A stretch of 64,000 nt of DNA. Source: Diatrype stigma (Eukaryota > Ascomycota > Sordariomycetes > Xylariales > Diatrypaceae). Where the stretch lies: assembly GCA_022225965.2 (NCBI GenBank), contig JAKJXP020000005.1, positions 558,001 to 622,000 of the forward strand, in the 5' to 3' direction. The position numbers and the translations under genes were made by a program. Shown here piece after piece: positions 44,286-55,125 of the stretch. Within the stretch, counting starts at the first letter, position 1. Every line of letters starts with the position of its first letter. The notes under the pieces are model-generated. The model was not told the origin of the DNA. It saw only the letters and a list, made by a program, of their open reading frames with translations, and did no database searches.

Positions 44286-47200
44286 AGCTTCTCAAGTAGC
44301 TGTGTTGCTGTTTGCTTGCTGAACAGGATTGCGAAGAAGTGACTTGGTTCCTGTCTTGGTTCCTGTCTTGGTGGTGGATGGTGATGATGGTGTTGTGTCG
44401 TTGCTGTTGTTGTGTTGTCCTGAGCATATTTCCCTTCCTCCAGAGAAGATATTCCCATGATATATGTATCGCAGAGCCATCGTATAGTCGAAGGTAGGAA
44501 TAGGAATAGTATCGACCCAGTCACCATAGGTGCAAAGTTGAAGGATGCCAGGAATGAAGGATCAAGCAAGTAGAAAGTACCATATGTGAGACGTAAGTAA
44601 TGGGATTCTATGGGCCAGTACCGTTATGCGGCTGAATTGTGAGGGCCAGTCTGGTATTAGCAGCATTGCCCTATGCGATCTGATTCTCTCGCTTCTCTGA
44701 CCGGGGGTATCACTTTTTTGGGGATGGTAGGATGGCAGGATCTCTGGATGGCCGGAGCCCCGACCGATCGGACGACCGTGTGTGTGGATAAACGGCATCA
44801 TCGGCTGGGGCCGGCGCCAAGTCCAAGAGAAGACTGACCTGTTCAATACTAACCTCGAATGATGATAGTTAAAAGTCTCACATCAAAGTCAAAGTCCGTA
44901 CCTACATAAAAGTTCATGAGGCGTGGTCCCATAGTAAGCCCGGCTGGCAGTAAGAAACCTTCAGTCCGGTCTAGAACCAACAGACCCTTCGGGATCGTAA
45001 GGGCTATTCAGGAACATCCACTAGTTAGTTAACTAGAATAGAGTCAAACCGTTTACAAGCCAGGGCTCAGCCTCAACGAATCATTGTCGCACTTTCTTAA
45101 CGTGGCGCATCGCCTTCCTACAGTTGGCCGTATATCAAGTGTTGTTCGTATGGGGCTTCGAGTGTTGGTTGTCATTGATTAGATGAGGAAGGCTCCTCTG
45201 AAGCTGCTAGAATTTCAGAAGGTCAAATGCTTTAATGAGTTACTGATTTGGTATGTATGTACAATACCCCACTGAGCCACAACGAGCTAAGCCCCGGGGC
45301 AATGGAGCCTTAGGCTGCAGGTGCTTTAATAGCGTTCTATAGCGGATGGCCCGGGGTCGTCTTTACCCGGTGTAACCATCTTTTTCCGGTAAGATTAATC
45401 ATGGCGACTGAGCAGTGTTTTCCAAGTTCCATCTGTCCCTTGGGCGCAAACTCACAAACCCCAAGCTGGTGTTCTCATGGATAGGAACATATAGTAACTA
45501 CACGAAGCAGCGATTCGGTAAAGCCTTACTACATAGTAAGTGTGGCGTTGCAAGTCATAGATCCAACTGTCTGGATGTTATAATAGATCGCCGTAAGCAC
45601 TATCTTGTAGTAAAGCTGATCCCTCAGGCTGACAAGCTGACAGGCAGGTACATCGTTACCATGTTTAAATAGAAATAAAAACAAGCATTAGCCAAGACGG
45701 CTACACGGCCTTGGCGGCGAACCCCACATCCGGAAGCATGCCGACGTCGAAGATCAGATCAGATCATCAGTCAGCTTCAGCTAGATAGTCGGTATATTCG
45801 GATACAGAGGTGTCGACTCTAGACCACGGCATCTAGATACTATTTTCTTTCTTAGAAATTGATGGTTATCAGAGGTGGTGCTATTCTGCGACAGCATCGG
45901 AGAGGGAAGAGAGTCTTAGAGAGACACACACTCGGGGGTTTCGGACCATATTAATACTTCCTTCCCGGCTTTCAGGAACCGGTTGCGAGAACCGGGATAC
46001 TACCCTCCCTTCCCATAACTGTACAACTAGTAGACCTGGAACGCGCGCGCCCATGGCGCCACAGGAAGAGCGTCTAGCTGGTGTAGAATGGGAAATGTGG
46101 CGGTCGTTTAGAGTCGTATCCTGTCATAACTTTCAGGGCGCTGCTAATGTCATAATGATCCTTCAATCCTGTCAGCACATTAAGAGCTTATCGATATCAC
46201 CTCCTGTACCTTGTCATTGTCCGGCTCTATAATCAGTCACGTTGCACAATTTGGCATGGTAAATATACGCGGCATATACCTGTCCTTGCAAAGCTGGGGG
46301 GCAACAAAGTGCTCAAGTCTGAGAGGGAGACGTGTGACTGACTGTGTGACTATGGAAGTGTCCAACTGAGACTCCCCTCTCTGCTCCAGATAGGTCATCT
46401 ACACTTAGATCATGCCATATTGAAGTGTTGAGAGTCGCGCTCAATTCCGAAAGGGCCCAACATAACTCACGTTTTCAGTTATGTAGACACTCAACACATT
46501 GGCTTCTTGCCCCGGGGGTGAGGTAGGTGATGTTCCTAGGTAGTACATCCATACATCGACATCAAGGCAGATCAGAGGTTGTTTGAGTAAGGCTAATCGA
46601 GTCACAAGCTTTTTCGTCCAAACTATGGATATGTGATCATGGTCTACGTCTACAGCTACACTCTATGCTTCTTACTTCTTAACCATCTTCGGAGAAGTTG
46701 AAAGTCCTGGGATATTCCAATATGTGGCAGAAGTATTTCAAGTCGCGTGCGCATAGTCAGTTACCCTGAATCCTACCGCCCTTCTCTCTATACACCAATT
46801 TCACCTTGCACTCCACGTTCGTACAATACGGATGATTACCCTGTGTTGATCTAGTTCCATAGATACCAATACTTGTATCACCATGTGGCGAAGTTTTCAT
46901 GTGTACCTACACAATGCGGATTCTAGATTCCGAAGGTATACCTTTGTCCCAGAGTAAATCTTATTTGGTGTCTAAAGGCCCCGCTTGTTTACAATATTGA
47001 ATCACTTACCACAGTCTTATCACTTCCCTGGTGGAAGGCTTATGTAGAGCCGTTCGTGCCAACATGTCACTATCTCCCATTCAGGTCTAGAAATTCGCGA
47101 GTTACGAGGATTGGAATCCCTTAGAGGGACTGACCAGACGCTTATGAAGAATCAATTTATCTGCATCCCTCTACCTGTATCATAGCTTGTGTAGCCAAGA

Positions 47201-47386
47201 GAATCGAGTCTAGGCCGTGCGAGATTGTACAAAAGTGATCCGTCAGACCCAGCTGACTTTGTTCCATCCCTAAACTTCCGCTTCATTATCCCAACTCTCA
47301 ACCTCAACCCCTTCTTCGCTTGCTAGCCTGCTAGCAGCATAGACCTCTTGCCGTGCCATGTCGTAATCTCCAGTCAGTTAACCACT
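44286..47386. other. 3.1-kb intergenic region, nothing recognised
   Basis: Includes the promoter side of the oxygenase gene and the 3' flank of the Zn-cluster gene. The longest frames (44562-44846 minus, 45415-45672 plus) have no similarity I recognise and no splice-supported extension. A cctaggta word lies near 46536. Confidence 0.5.
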
Positions 47387-48331
47387 TCAATCTTCCATCG
47401 GAAAGGCATTACCAGTAGCAGATGTCTCCATTGCAGCATCGTCGGGAACTGCCTCCGGTTCTCGGACACACTCGCTATCCCGCTCAGCCAGGTACGCCTC
47501 TACGGCCAAGGCGATCTCCTGCAGCTTGAAGGCCTGGGGAGAGCCCTGCTCGATGACCATCGGCTCTCCGTCTTCCTCGTCCTCCATCTCCTTTAGTGCC
47601 GCCTCTTCTTCTAGCTCCGTAATTTCGGTGGTGGCGCTTGTGGCTGGCGTGATGGTGAACGGGGTGCCAGTTCTGGCAGCCGTGATGGTAGTCGGAGGCG
47701 TGACGGGCGAAGCTGGGATTGGGGTGGTAGACATCTCTTTCGTCACTATTGTATCTAGATGTCCAAGTCCTCTTGATGACATTGCTCGTATCATCGTAGT
47801 GGGCGTGGGCGTGGGCGTCATGAGCAGATCCTGCTCTTCTTGCACTTCCGCCTCCTGCTGCGTCTCTACCTTCCATTGCTCCTGATTGCCATGAAAAAGA
47901 CTCTGTGGGGTTTCTTGCTGCTGCTTCTGCTGTACCTGCTGCTTCTCTTGCTGCTGCTGTTGGACCAGTGGCTGCTCGGCCAAGCTGCAGGCGGACCACG
48001 GGTCCAGCTTCCTCTTCATGCACCTCTCGCAGGGCTCACCGGGATTCCGGCGCACGCACTTCACGTGGCCGTCACGGCACGCCTGGCAACTGCGGCGGAT
48101 GATCTTAGCGGTGGCGGGATTGCCTCTAATGCTGCCGCTGGAATGGATCTCGCGCTTGCGCTTCGCCTTGGGCGCTGGTGATGTGGCGGGGGTGCCGGTG
48201 CTTGCTCTCCGTTTCCGGGAGGCTGGTAGGGGACGCTTGGGGGTACAGGGGACTTCAGAAGGTGCCAATTTGGCCATCGTCGTGGTCGTGGTCGTCGCTG
48301 CGGTATCTTGCTGCGTGATGTTCTTATCCAT
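47387..48331 (-). CDS. Zn2Cys6-like nuclear protein with poly-Q, no middle domain
   Basis: A single frame of 314 aa. A Thr-rich start and a basic, NLS-like APKAKRKR stretch (53-60) precede a cysteine cluster with spacing C82-x2-C85-x6-C92-x8-C101-x2-C104-x10-C115. The first five spacings fit the fungal Zn(II)2Cys6 binuclear DNA-binding cluster; the last gap of ten is longer than the usual six to nine. A Gln-rich segment (124-140), Thr/Pro-rich linker and an acidic region with EEEAALKEMEDEEDGE follow. No fungal transcription factor middle-homology domain is present, so it is a short regulator or a non-classical member. DNA binding is inferred only from the cluster. Confidence 0.72.
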   Translation of the reverse strand: MDKNITQQDTAATTTTTTMAKLAPSEVPCTPKRPLPASRKRRASTGTPATSPAPKAKRKREIHSSGSIRGNPATAKIIRRSCQACRDGHVKCVRRNPGEPCERCMKRKLDPWSACSLAEQPLVQQQQQEKQQVQQKQQQETPQSLFHGNQEQWKVETQQEAEVQEEQDLLMTPTPTPTTMIRAMSSRGLGHLDTIVTKEMSTTPIPASPVTPPTTITAARTGTPFTITPATSATTEITELEEEAALKEMEDEEDGEPMVIEQGSPQAFKLQEIALAVEAYLAERDSECVREPEAVPDDAAMETSATGNAFPMED

Positions 48332-49309
48332 GACGGCGGTGGTACGATAGGTGTACTTGTGAGGGTTGTAAGGTGTTTGGAGGCAGGCTGGTAGGTTGAT
48401 AGGTTGGTAGGTCGGTATGGAATGTCCAGAAGTATGTAGAATTGTGTCCTTTGGGAGGTTAAGAGAAGTAGTGGTTCGGTTGGTGGTTCGTAGTGGTAGG
48501 TCAAATAATTGAAGGGCCGGAAGTTATGTGCCTGAGGGGAAACAATGGCTAGTTGGGTGTTGCAAAAGATGGGTGTTGGCGGATGGCTTGATAGGTGAAG
48601 CCTTCAAAGAACCTGCATGTAGGTCAATGTTCCTCTGTGTAGGTGTGTTCTTGCACAAAAGTTGTAGACTTGTAGACTTCTGGGTCAATAGGTAGCATGC
48701 ATGCGTGTGATGTGAAGATGCTGCAAGTCCTTTGACTGTACTGCTGAACTCCCCTGCAGCCTATGTTGGACCATTCTTAGGTACGCAAGAGCTGCCTACT
48801 GGACTTGATTGAAGGCCTAACCACCATTTGCAGAGTTTTTCCTGATTCTGGAATATTTGAGGGAGTTCGAGGTGTTTCCTAAGTAAATGCGAGGTGGACT
48901 ACACCATCAGAGATCTGGCTTGGAGCAGATGGAATAATACCCAATAATAAAGAGTATCATGAGCACAAGTACTTCGCCTGTAGCCTAGTTCATGCCTCTC
49001 AAAACACCATGGCGGTATCAATGAAGCCAAAGGAAATAACGAGACAAACCTATCCATGCTAAGCTATGGTAAGGATATGTCATTGGAGCGCTGCTCTTAT
49101 ATATTCGAGCAAGCTCACCATGCCAGTTGACTCTGATTTCACTTTACAACATTGCTATAGCTTGTGTATGCCATCAATCCAAGGACAATTTGAAGCTTCT
49201 ATCGTAGTTCCACATACGCACACACAAACACACACAACACATAGTCGTAGATGCCCTTCACAATACTGATGGCATGATGAACAGCCCACCAGAATGCAAG
49301 CTAGCTTCC
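48332..49309. other. upstream region of the Zn-cluster gene
   Basis: Promoter side of the minus-strand Zn2Cys6-like gene. A frame at 49066-49269 (plus) is not convincing. A (ca)n-rich patch lies near 49215-49240. Confidence 0.45.
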
Positions 49310-50600
49310 AGAGCTACAGTGTATCTTGAATAGCGATGGACATATCCAGCAACATCTGCACCCACAATAATGACAGGACGTACCAAACAGACAGGAGATA
49401 CCCCTCAGTCAACCCACGCGCCCGGGATATGTAGGGGCGATTTTGATGATATTTTCGAGCAAAGGGTCCAAGAGTAACAGCTGTTTGGAACATGTCGAAG
49501 CCTTCTCTAATATGTGCGCGTACCATCCATATGAACATGCAGAATCATGTAACAGGGATATTCCGGATTTGTGACAGCCCTTGGCATCGTCCGTGGTAAT
49601 AGGTCCAGCATCCCAGATTATCTGGAGATTAGTTACAGGGTGTGTAGAAGGTTCTCCCAACACACCCGGACCTAATAGCAGTCGATTTGATAATTTCAAG
49701 GAATGAAAATCTGGTTCTGGAAGCAAAAAAAGCTTTCTATTGCCTCCGGATGCCCCAAGAGTGTACTGCCATCCAGTAAACTGAATACGATTCGTTTATA
49801 ATCGGTGTCGAAAGCTCCAGCGGTAACAATCAGATCCAACGTCTCTTACAGACACGAGCTGCGATGGATGAGAACGTCGGATATTTCACGAGATTCCTGG
49901 GAAGGATAATAAGGGGTTTTGAATCTTGGTGGTTCGTGTATATCTGATCCTAAATCAAGAAGACGACGAACCAGAGCGGGTTGAAAGTATTGGATTGCCA
50001 ACTGATTTTTGTCTTTGAAAATATAGACAAAAAATTAGCAACAGTTTTTATACGATACACGGGCCATTATTTCTTACATGCAATGCAGTGTTGCCCTCTA
50101 CATCGCGATCCCAGGGCGAGGAGAGACCCCGATCCCAGGACGATATTATGTCACGCATTTGGACCTCTGGGAAAAATATAACGGTGGTTCAAAGAACGTC
50201 CGAGTTGGACCAGATCGCAGCTTGAATTGCCAACCAAACTGCGATTTGGAAACCTGCATCTCTATGATACGATTGGTAATCCACTTCCGGGCTTGGAAGC
50301 GCACTTGACTTGCTGAATACCAAAGAACCGCATTAGACTACTTATATAGATATGTGGCTGTTGGGCAGAGAACCAGATATCCCATTGCAGCCATCGAGGA
50401 AGCCCTGCTGGTGGTGCAATGCAGGTTGGCGTCGAGCGTAGGTGCGATGCAACATCAACCATTGCTAAGCCCCAAGAAATTGAATGAGCACGCAAAATGC
50501 TGAGACCAATCAGGCCGTACGGAGGTCGCCCTGCAGAGCACACAGCGTATAGTTGGGATGTACACACAAAAGGCCCCAAACTTATAACTGGGAACACAAC
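49310..50600 (-). pseudogene. decayed ankyrin-type gene fragments
   Basis: Reading the minus strand, coding-like pieces occur in changing frames, interrupted by stops. One reads DVEGNTALHV (about 50078-50107), a typical ankyrin-helix start. A second reads PALVRRLLDLGSDIHEPP (about 49945-49985), the typical end of an ankyrin unit. That frame continues to EISDVLIHRSSCL, hits an in-frame TAA at 49846-49848, and goes on as LDLIVTAGAFDTDYKRIVF and LLDGSTLLGHPEA. Further pieces include DAKGCHKSGISLLHDSA near 49550. Frameshifts and stops across ~1.2 kb suggest a broken ankyrin-repeat protein; some breaks could be unrecognised introns. The assignment rests on short patterns only. Confidence 0.45.
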
Positions 50601-52552
50601 TTGCCGTGCCCAGCAGCTCTGATGGCCGTGGTCGTGGTAGTGGGAGGGGGGGATGAGGGGGAAGGCATGGTATCAATATACACCTATCAACCCGTCCCCT
50701 CGAGGACTTAGGTTGCTCCCTCTAGACAGACAATCCAGGAGGAGCTTGCTGCTGAATCGCTAGCCCCTGAGTTTGAACGGGATAACATGCTCTATAATAG
50801 ATAATGTTTGTATTTTACCCTACATCTCGTCGCACATACGCGTGGGACTCGAGACGCAGTAGGTCCCGACTCCCCAGTTACGTCTGTCTGGGGGGAAGCA
50901 CGATGACCTGAGATGAACCTAAGATGGCAAGGTCTAATGGAAGCAAACAGGCACAGTGACACAGTGGCAGACAGGGCAGAGAGGCAGGCAGACAGGCAGG
51001 CGGGATAGGCAGACAGGATACGTCCACGGGTAACTACAACCTGGAAGTACAACACCAGGACCACCTGCACCGACGTCGGGATCTCCAGGCGCCAGAGGCC
51101 AGAGGCCAGAGGCCAGACACCAGACGCCAGACGCCAGATGTCAGACTCAGCTGGACCTCGTCGGGCAGAAATAACCTTGGAAATGGCGTGGCTCAAGCTT
51201 CCTGGGCTTCTTGCTCCGATCTGCGATGGATGCTGGGGAATTGGCTGCGACCTGATAGGCCGATCTCCGAAAGCTAGGACTCCATGCCCCACTCTTTCCC
51301 AGATGTCCAGGATGTGTCAATGGAAACAGCTCACACCGCAGTTTCCACTAACGAACTAGAAGCTTGTACGTAGTACTGCGTATGTATGTACATACTATAG
51401 TGGTAGTTCGTATGCACAAAAGGTTCATAAAGCCCATTAAAGTCCATGTGCGCTGCTGATATGCTGGAGCGCCGGAGGGGAAGTTTAGGTAATCCTTAGT
51501 GTGCTGTGTAAAAGGGCATTTCTACCCGTTTCCGTCTTGGAAATTCTGGTTCTCCATCTCTTCTACTTCTTTTCTCATCAGCCCCCAAGTCGTCCCGTCG
51601 CTCTAGACCAGAAGTTCAGCAGAGAGAGGTGTGATGACGATGACGAGGATGATGGAGACCTAAACTGGGTCATCGACGGCTAAGCCACTGAGCCGGTAAA
51701 AACCACAGCCACAGGCCGAAGACCCCCCAAACACCCCCGAATCATTTGAACCAGGGGGGGTTCGGCTCTCCTGCCTACTACCTGGACTACCTGCCTACGA
51801 CCTGCCTAAGAACTGGAAGAATTGGGTCTGGTTAGTCTCTTTACTGGAGTCCTTTATTGCTAGTGCTGCTGCTCTGCTGCCCATCCCGACTGCCTGATCG
51901 TCTTGCGTAGGCTCTGCCTGCTGAGTCGCTGAGTCGCTGGCAGCTTTGGTTGGTAGGTTTTACCTTTCACCCCCTGCCTGACCCTTGGCCATCTTCAACA
52001 ATCATCGCGAAGAAATTTCGGGTACGTGTCAAATTACCATCCAATTTGACACTATTCAAGCTTATCTTCCTACCTTTCTCTTTGCACAACACACTCCTTG
52101 TGTTACTTTTCGTGGTTACAAACTTTATCTACATTTGGCAGATTCGTCGCTCACTCTATTCCACTATTAGGAATTTCTCGAACGTTGAAAATACATTGGC
52201 AATCGCAGCAAGACGCCTGACAAAGACTAGAGTTCGTCGCACCTGTAAGTTTCAAGATACCCGTTTCATTAGCCCCTTAATCCGCGTTTTTGCTATGGTC
52301 ACGCCCGAATCTTGAAAGAAGCTTCAATATTCAATACAACAACGTTCACACCTTTTGGGCTTTCTCCGACCCTTTGTTGCTAGGCCAAAACTAACATATT
52401 TCCGACTCCTGACAGATTTCTACATAAATTGATTGCCTTGCACAGCCAAACAATTCTCTTCATCAAATCGATCGCTTCTGCGTTTCCTGACTTCACGTCC
52501 GCCCCAAACCTCCAGTCTTCGAACTTCCGATACCTCGCCCCCCACACGCGAC
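50601..52552. other. intergenic with minisatellite-like tracts; promoter and leader of PRA1 gene
   Basis: It contains an aggcaggcagac-type repeat near 50978-51018 and a ggccaga/cgccaga tandem tract at about 51089-51143. The minus frame 50792-51292 is created by these repeats. A probable leader intron of the PRA1 gene (52245-52415: GTAAGT donor, ctaac branch, gacag acceptor) lies at the right end. Confidence 0.5.
51089..51143. repeat. ggccaga/cgccaga short tandem repeat
   Basis: Imperfect tandem copies of a 7-8 bp unit (ggccaga, caccaga, cgccaga) are directly visible. Confidence 0.7.
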
Positions 52553-53086
52553 ATGATGTCTCGTATTCAAATTCCTCTCGACGTCTTGACGTCGCGTCTG
52601 AACATCTCGGACCGCTTTGCCGGTTTCCGGAACACATCGCTATCCAGCCGATTTGCCAACCTGCGACCGGTCGGCGAGTTTTTCGACTTCAAGCGCCTAT
52701 CTAAACCCGAGAACTTCGCCGAGGTTCAGTCGCGTGTCAACTACAACCTGAGCACCTTCTCGAGCAACTATGCTCTCGTCTTCGTCCTCCTGAGCGTCTA
52801 CGCTCTCATCACGAATACGCTCCTTCTGTTCGATATCGTCTTTCTCGGTGCTGGGCTGTGGATTCTTGGTCGGCTCAACGGCCAGGACCTCACTATCGGC
52901 AATTTCCACGCCACGTCATCCCAGCTTTACAGCGGGCTGCTCGTCACCTGTGGTCTTCTATTTATCATTGCATCACCATTCAGCACTGTCCTTTGGCTGA
53001 TTGGTGCTAGCGGCGTTGTCATCATCGGCCACGCTGCTTTTATGGACAAGCCTATCGATGAGGCTTTTTCCGGGGAGGCGGTCTAG
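52553..53086 (+). CDS. PRA1/Yip3-family prenylated Rab acceptor
   Basis: From the ATG at 52553 the frame gives 177 aa. The same frame opens earlier at 52433, but that part looks like leader. It carries the PRA1 layout: a SRVNYNLSTFSSNYALVFVLL segment (about 62-82) leading into the first hydrophobic hairpin with the ILGRLNG turn, then a second hairpin pair (LLVTCGLLFIIAS, TVLWLIGASGVVIIGHAAF), and a short tail. PRA1 proteins bind prenylated Rab GTPases and work in ER-Golgi membrane traffic. The tandem ATG-ATG makes the first residue uncertain by one. The leader probably contains an intron (52245-52415). The next gene starts only 65 nt after the stop, on the same strand. Confidence 0.9.
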   Translation: MMSRIQIPLDVLTSRLNISDRFAGFRNTSLSSRFANLRPVGEFFDFKRLSKPENFAEVQSRVNYNLSTFSSNYALVFVLLSVYALITNTLLLFDIVFLGAGLWILGRLNGQDLTIGNFHATSSQLYSGLLVTCGLLFIIASPFSTVLWLIGASGVVIIGHAAFMDKPIDEAFSGEAV

Positions 53087-53151
53087 GTGGTCGGCCGCGA
53101 GCTCCCGAATTTGCGCCCCAATGGGGAAGACCATCGAGGCGCGGGAGGAAT

Positions 53152-54354
53152 ATGTGGGCCGCGCCTGAGGGAGAGGATGTTCATTTTTGGAATTCTAGAC
53201 ACAGGGTCGTGGAGGAGGTCGACAGCGACGACACGGATGCACAAGGCGTTGGGTTGGCAGTTTCGGGGAATAGACGGTTTAAGCGCGGTGAGCCGCTCCA
53301 GCTTACGGGAAGCGGTGGCAATGATGGTAGTCGGTCACGCAGGGGTTTTGCTTATCACCCGTCTGGCGGCGAATCGACCGAGGAGGAAGCAACTGAGAAC
53401 TCTGACCAGGATACCGAGGATGAAATTCAGATCGCTCTCAGGGAAAGTGAAGAGGCTTTGGCGCAGTCTGCTTTAGCACGGATACGGAAAGCTCAAGCCA
53501 AAGGCAGGCAAGATGTCAAGCTGAATAAGGAAGAGCTCGCAGCTCTGGATCGAAGACGGAAGCGCTTACAAGCCGAGGCCGCAAAGAAGAAGAAGAATAG
53601 AGGCACATCAAGCAACGGCGGCGAAAATAGACGGAAAAGAGAGAAGGAGAAGGAGCAGAGATACGCTGTACCCCTCTCCCATTTCGATGCTGGTCCAGAT
53701 GTATCAGACGATGCACTGCCCCGTCACCCATCACCGGCAACCTTGGCCGAGAGCCAAGAGCGTGTCCGGCCTCCCAAGGGACGATTCCCGCCGCCGAACT
53801 CTTCACGCAGCCGCCCTCGCGCTACAGTCTCCTCTTCTCAAATCCCGCAGTCAGAGCACGAAAGTTCCTCACCCTTCGAATACAAATATGTCGAGCACCC
53901 ACCACCGAACACCCGGCACATCTCGGATCCCTCCACGCGCACCCAGTCATACTACCCCCCGCACCATCAAGAGCCATCTCGCCACAACGCCCCGGACCCG
54001 TTCATGTTCCTCACCGGCAACCCACGCGCGCCGTACCCCCATAGCACCGTGGCTTCTAGGAGCAGCCAGGGTACCGTAGGCGCTGAACACACGAGCGAGG
54101 AGGAAGCCTCGTCCAGCGATGATCATCGGGGCAGCGGGGCGCATATTCCGGCGAGCAGGGGCGGCGGCAGTGGCCGGGAGGAAATTGTTGTGCATGAAGC
54201 TTCTCCCGAGCCCGAGCACGAGCGGTCAAAGGGGCGAAAATCCTCATCTTCTACGAAGCGGAAGCCTGTGGGTGGTGGTAGTAGCGGTGCTGTTGGTAGT
54301 GGTGGTGGGAGTGGCGGTGGTAGTAGTGGCAGGAGGCGGCGGAGACGAGATTGA
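53152..54354 (+). CDS. low-complexity hypothetical protein, 400 aa
   Basis: A continuous frame of 400 aa with no catalytic domain. It begins near WAAPEGEDVHFW, then an acidic Ser/Glu segment (EEEATENSDQDTEDEIQIALRES), and a conserved-looking helix with ALARIRKAQAKGRQDVKLNKEEL (about 107-129) and LDRRRKRLQAEAAKKKKN, which suggests a charged coiled coil. The rest is Ser/Pro/Arg-rich, ending in Gly/Ser repeats and an RRRRRRD tail, probably disordered and possibly nuclear. It lies 65 nt behind the PRA1 stop in another frame, so the two genes have tightly packed transcripts or share one. I do not recognise a named family. An upstream non-coding exon overlapping PRA1 is possible. Confidence 0.7.
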   Translation: MWAAPEGEDVHFWNSRHRVVEEVDSDDTDAQGVGLAVSGNRRFKRGEPLQLTGSGGNDGSRSRRGFAYHPSGGESTEEEATENSDQDTEDEIQIALRESEEALAQSALARIRKAQAKGRQDVKLNKEELAALDRRRKRLQAEAAKKKKNRGTSSNGGENRRKREKEKEQRYAVPLSHFDAGPDVSDDALPRHPSPATLAESQERVRPPKGRFPPPNSSRSRPRATVSSSQIPQSEHESSSPFEYKYVEHPPPNTRHISDPSTRTQSYYPPHHQEPSRHNAPDPFMFLTGNPRAPYPHSTVASRSSQGTVGAEHTSEEEASSSDDHRGSGAHIPASRGGGSGREEIVVHEASPEPEHERSKGRKSSSSTKRKPVGGGSSGAVGSGGGSGGGSSGRRRRRRD

Positions 54355-55125
54355 AATGTATGGGCATGCCCTCTTCTCAACCGTCTCTATTTGTCTCCTG
54401 TCTGTCTGCCTTGGTAGAAAGCAAGAAAAAGTACCGCACCAACACGTTTGATACTTGAGTAACACCGTATATTAGTTGTCCCTTTAATGATGCACTCATT
54501 TCTGATTTCTTGCAAACTGATGTAATAAGCTGTTGAGTCAACCTGACGAACTATCTCTCGATGCAACTTGGGTATGTAGCGTGATGTGAACATCGCAAGA
54601 AGAAGAAGCAAGGAAGAAACAAATTGAGAAGTACTTTTTTGCTTCATTCATTCCGTGTAACTAAGTAGTTAATCTGAATTGTCTTGAAAGGGTATCTATC
54701 ATCTATCCCCCCACCAACTCAACGAGAACTTTTCCGACATCACATCGTAGCATAGTCCTCCAAGATCTGATCTATATACGAGATACAGTATCGATGATAG
54801 AAAACAACCAAAGTACAAGAAGTAACCGGAAGAAGGTGGATCTTTTCCAATCCAACAAGAAGGGAAAACAACAAGAACAAACTGAAAAAAGGATTTCGCC
54901 ATACCCGAAACGCCTGTATTTCATTACTCAATAAGCCCCAAACCAACGTAAGCAAGTAGTCAGTCACATCGTAAGGTTTCATTTTCCACATCATAAGAAA
55001 TTCATCATGCCCAACCAGCCAGCCAGCCAGCCGGCCGGCCAGCCAGTCCATCAAGTCAGTCAGTCAAGTCAGTCGCCCTTACCAACCAAAAGGGGATAGA
55101 TAGTCCAGGTCCAGTCTTCAGTTTT
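54355..55125. other. intergenic, convergent 3' flanks
   Basis: Between two converging genes. A run of agcc/ggcc tetramers lies at about 55014-55045, followed by agtc repeats to about 55068. No gene is seen. Confidence 0.5.

Noticed and set aside
43210..44342. 313-codon frames on both strands over the oxygenase gene
   Set aside because: Out-of-frame shadows of the 324-aa AsaB-like frame, which alone has family motifs.
36524..48331. Secondary-metabolite cluster made of SDR, rhodopsin-domain protein, AsaB-like oxygenase and Zn2Cys6-like protein
   Set aside because: No PKS, NRPS, terpene synthase, prenyltransferase, P450 or transporter is present, and gaps of 1-3 kb separate the genes; co-location is not enough.
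50792..51292. 166-codon minus frame
   Set aside because: Generated by ggccaga and aggcaggcagac tandem repeats; Cys/Leu/Ser-rich nonsense.
51950..52315. 121-codon plus frame with a hydrophobic stretch
   Set aside because: Lies in the probable leader of the PRA1 gene, spans a likely GTAAGT donor at 52245, and has no family similarity.
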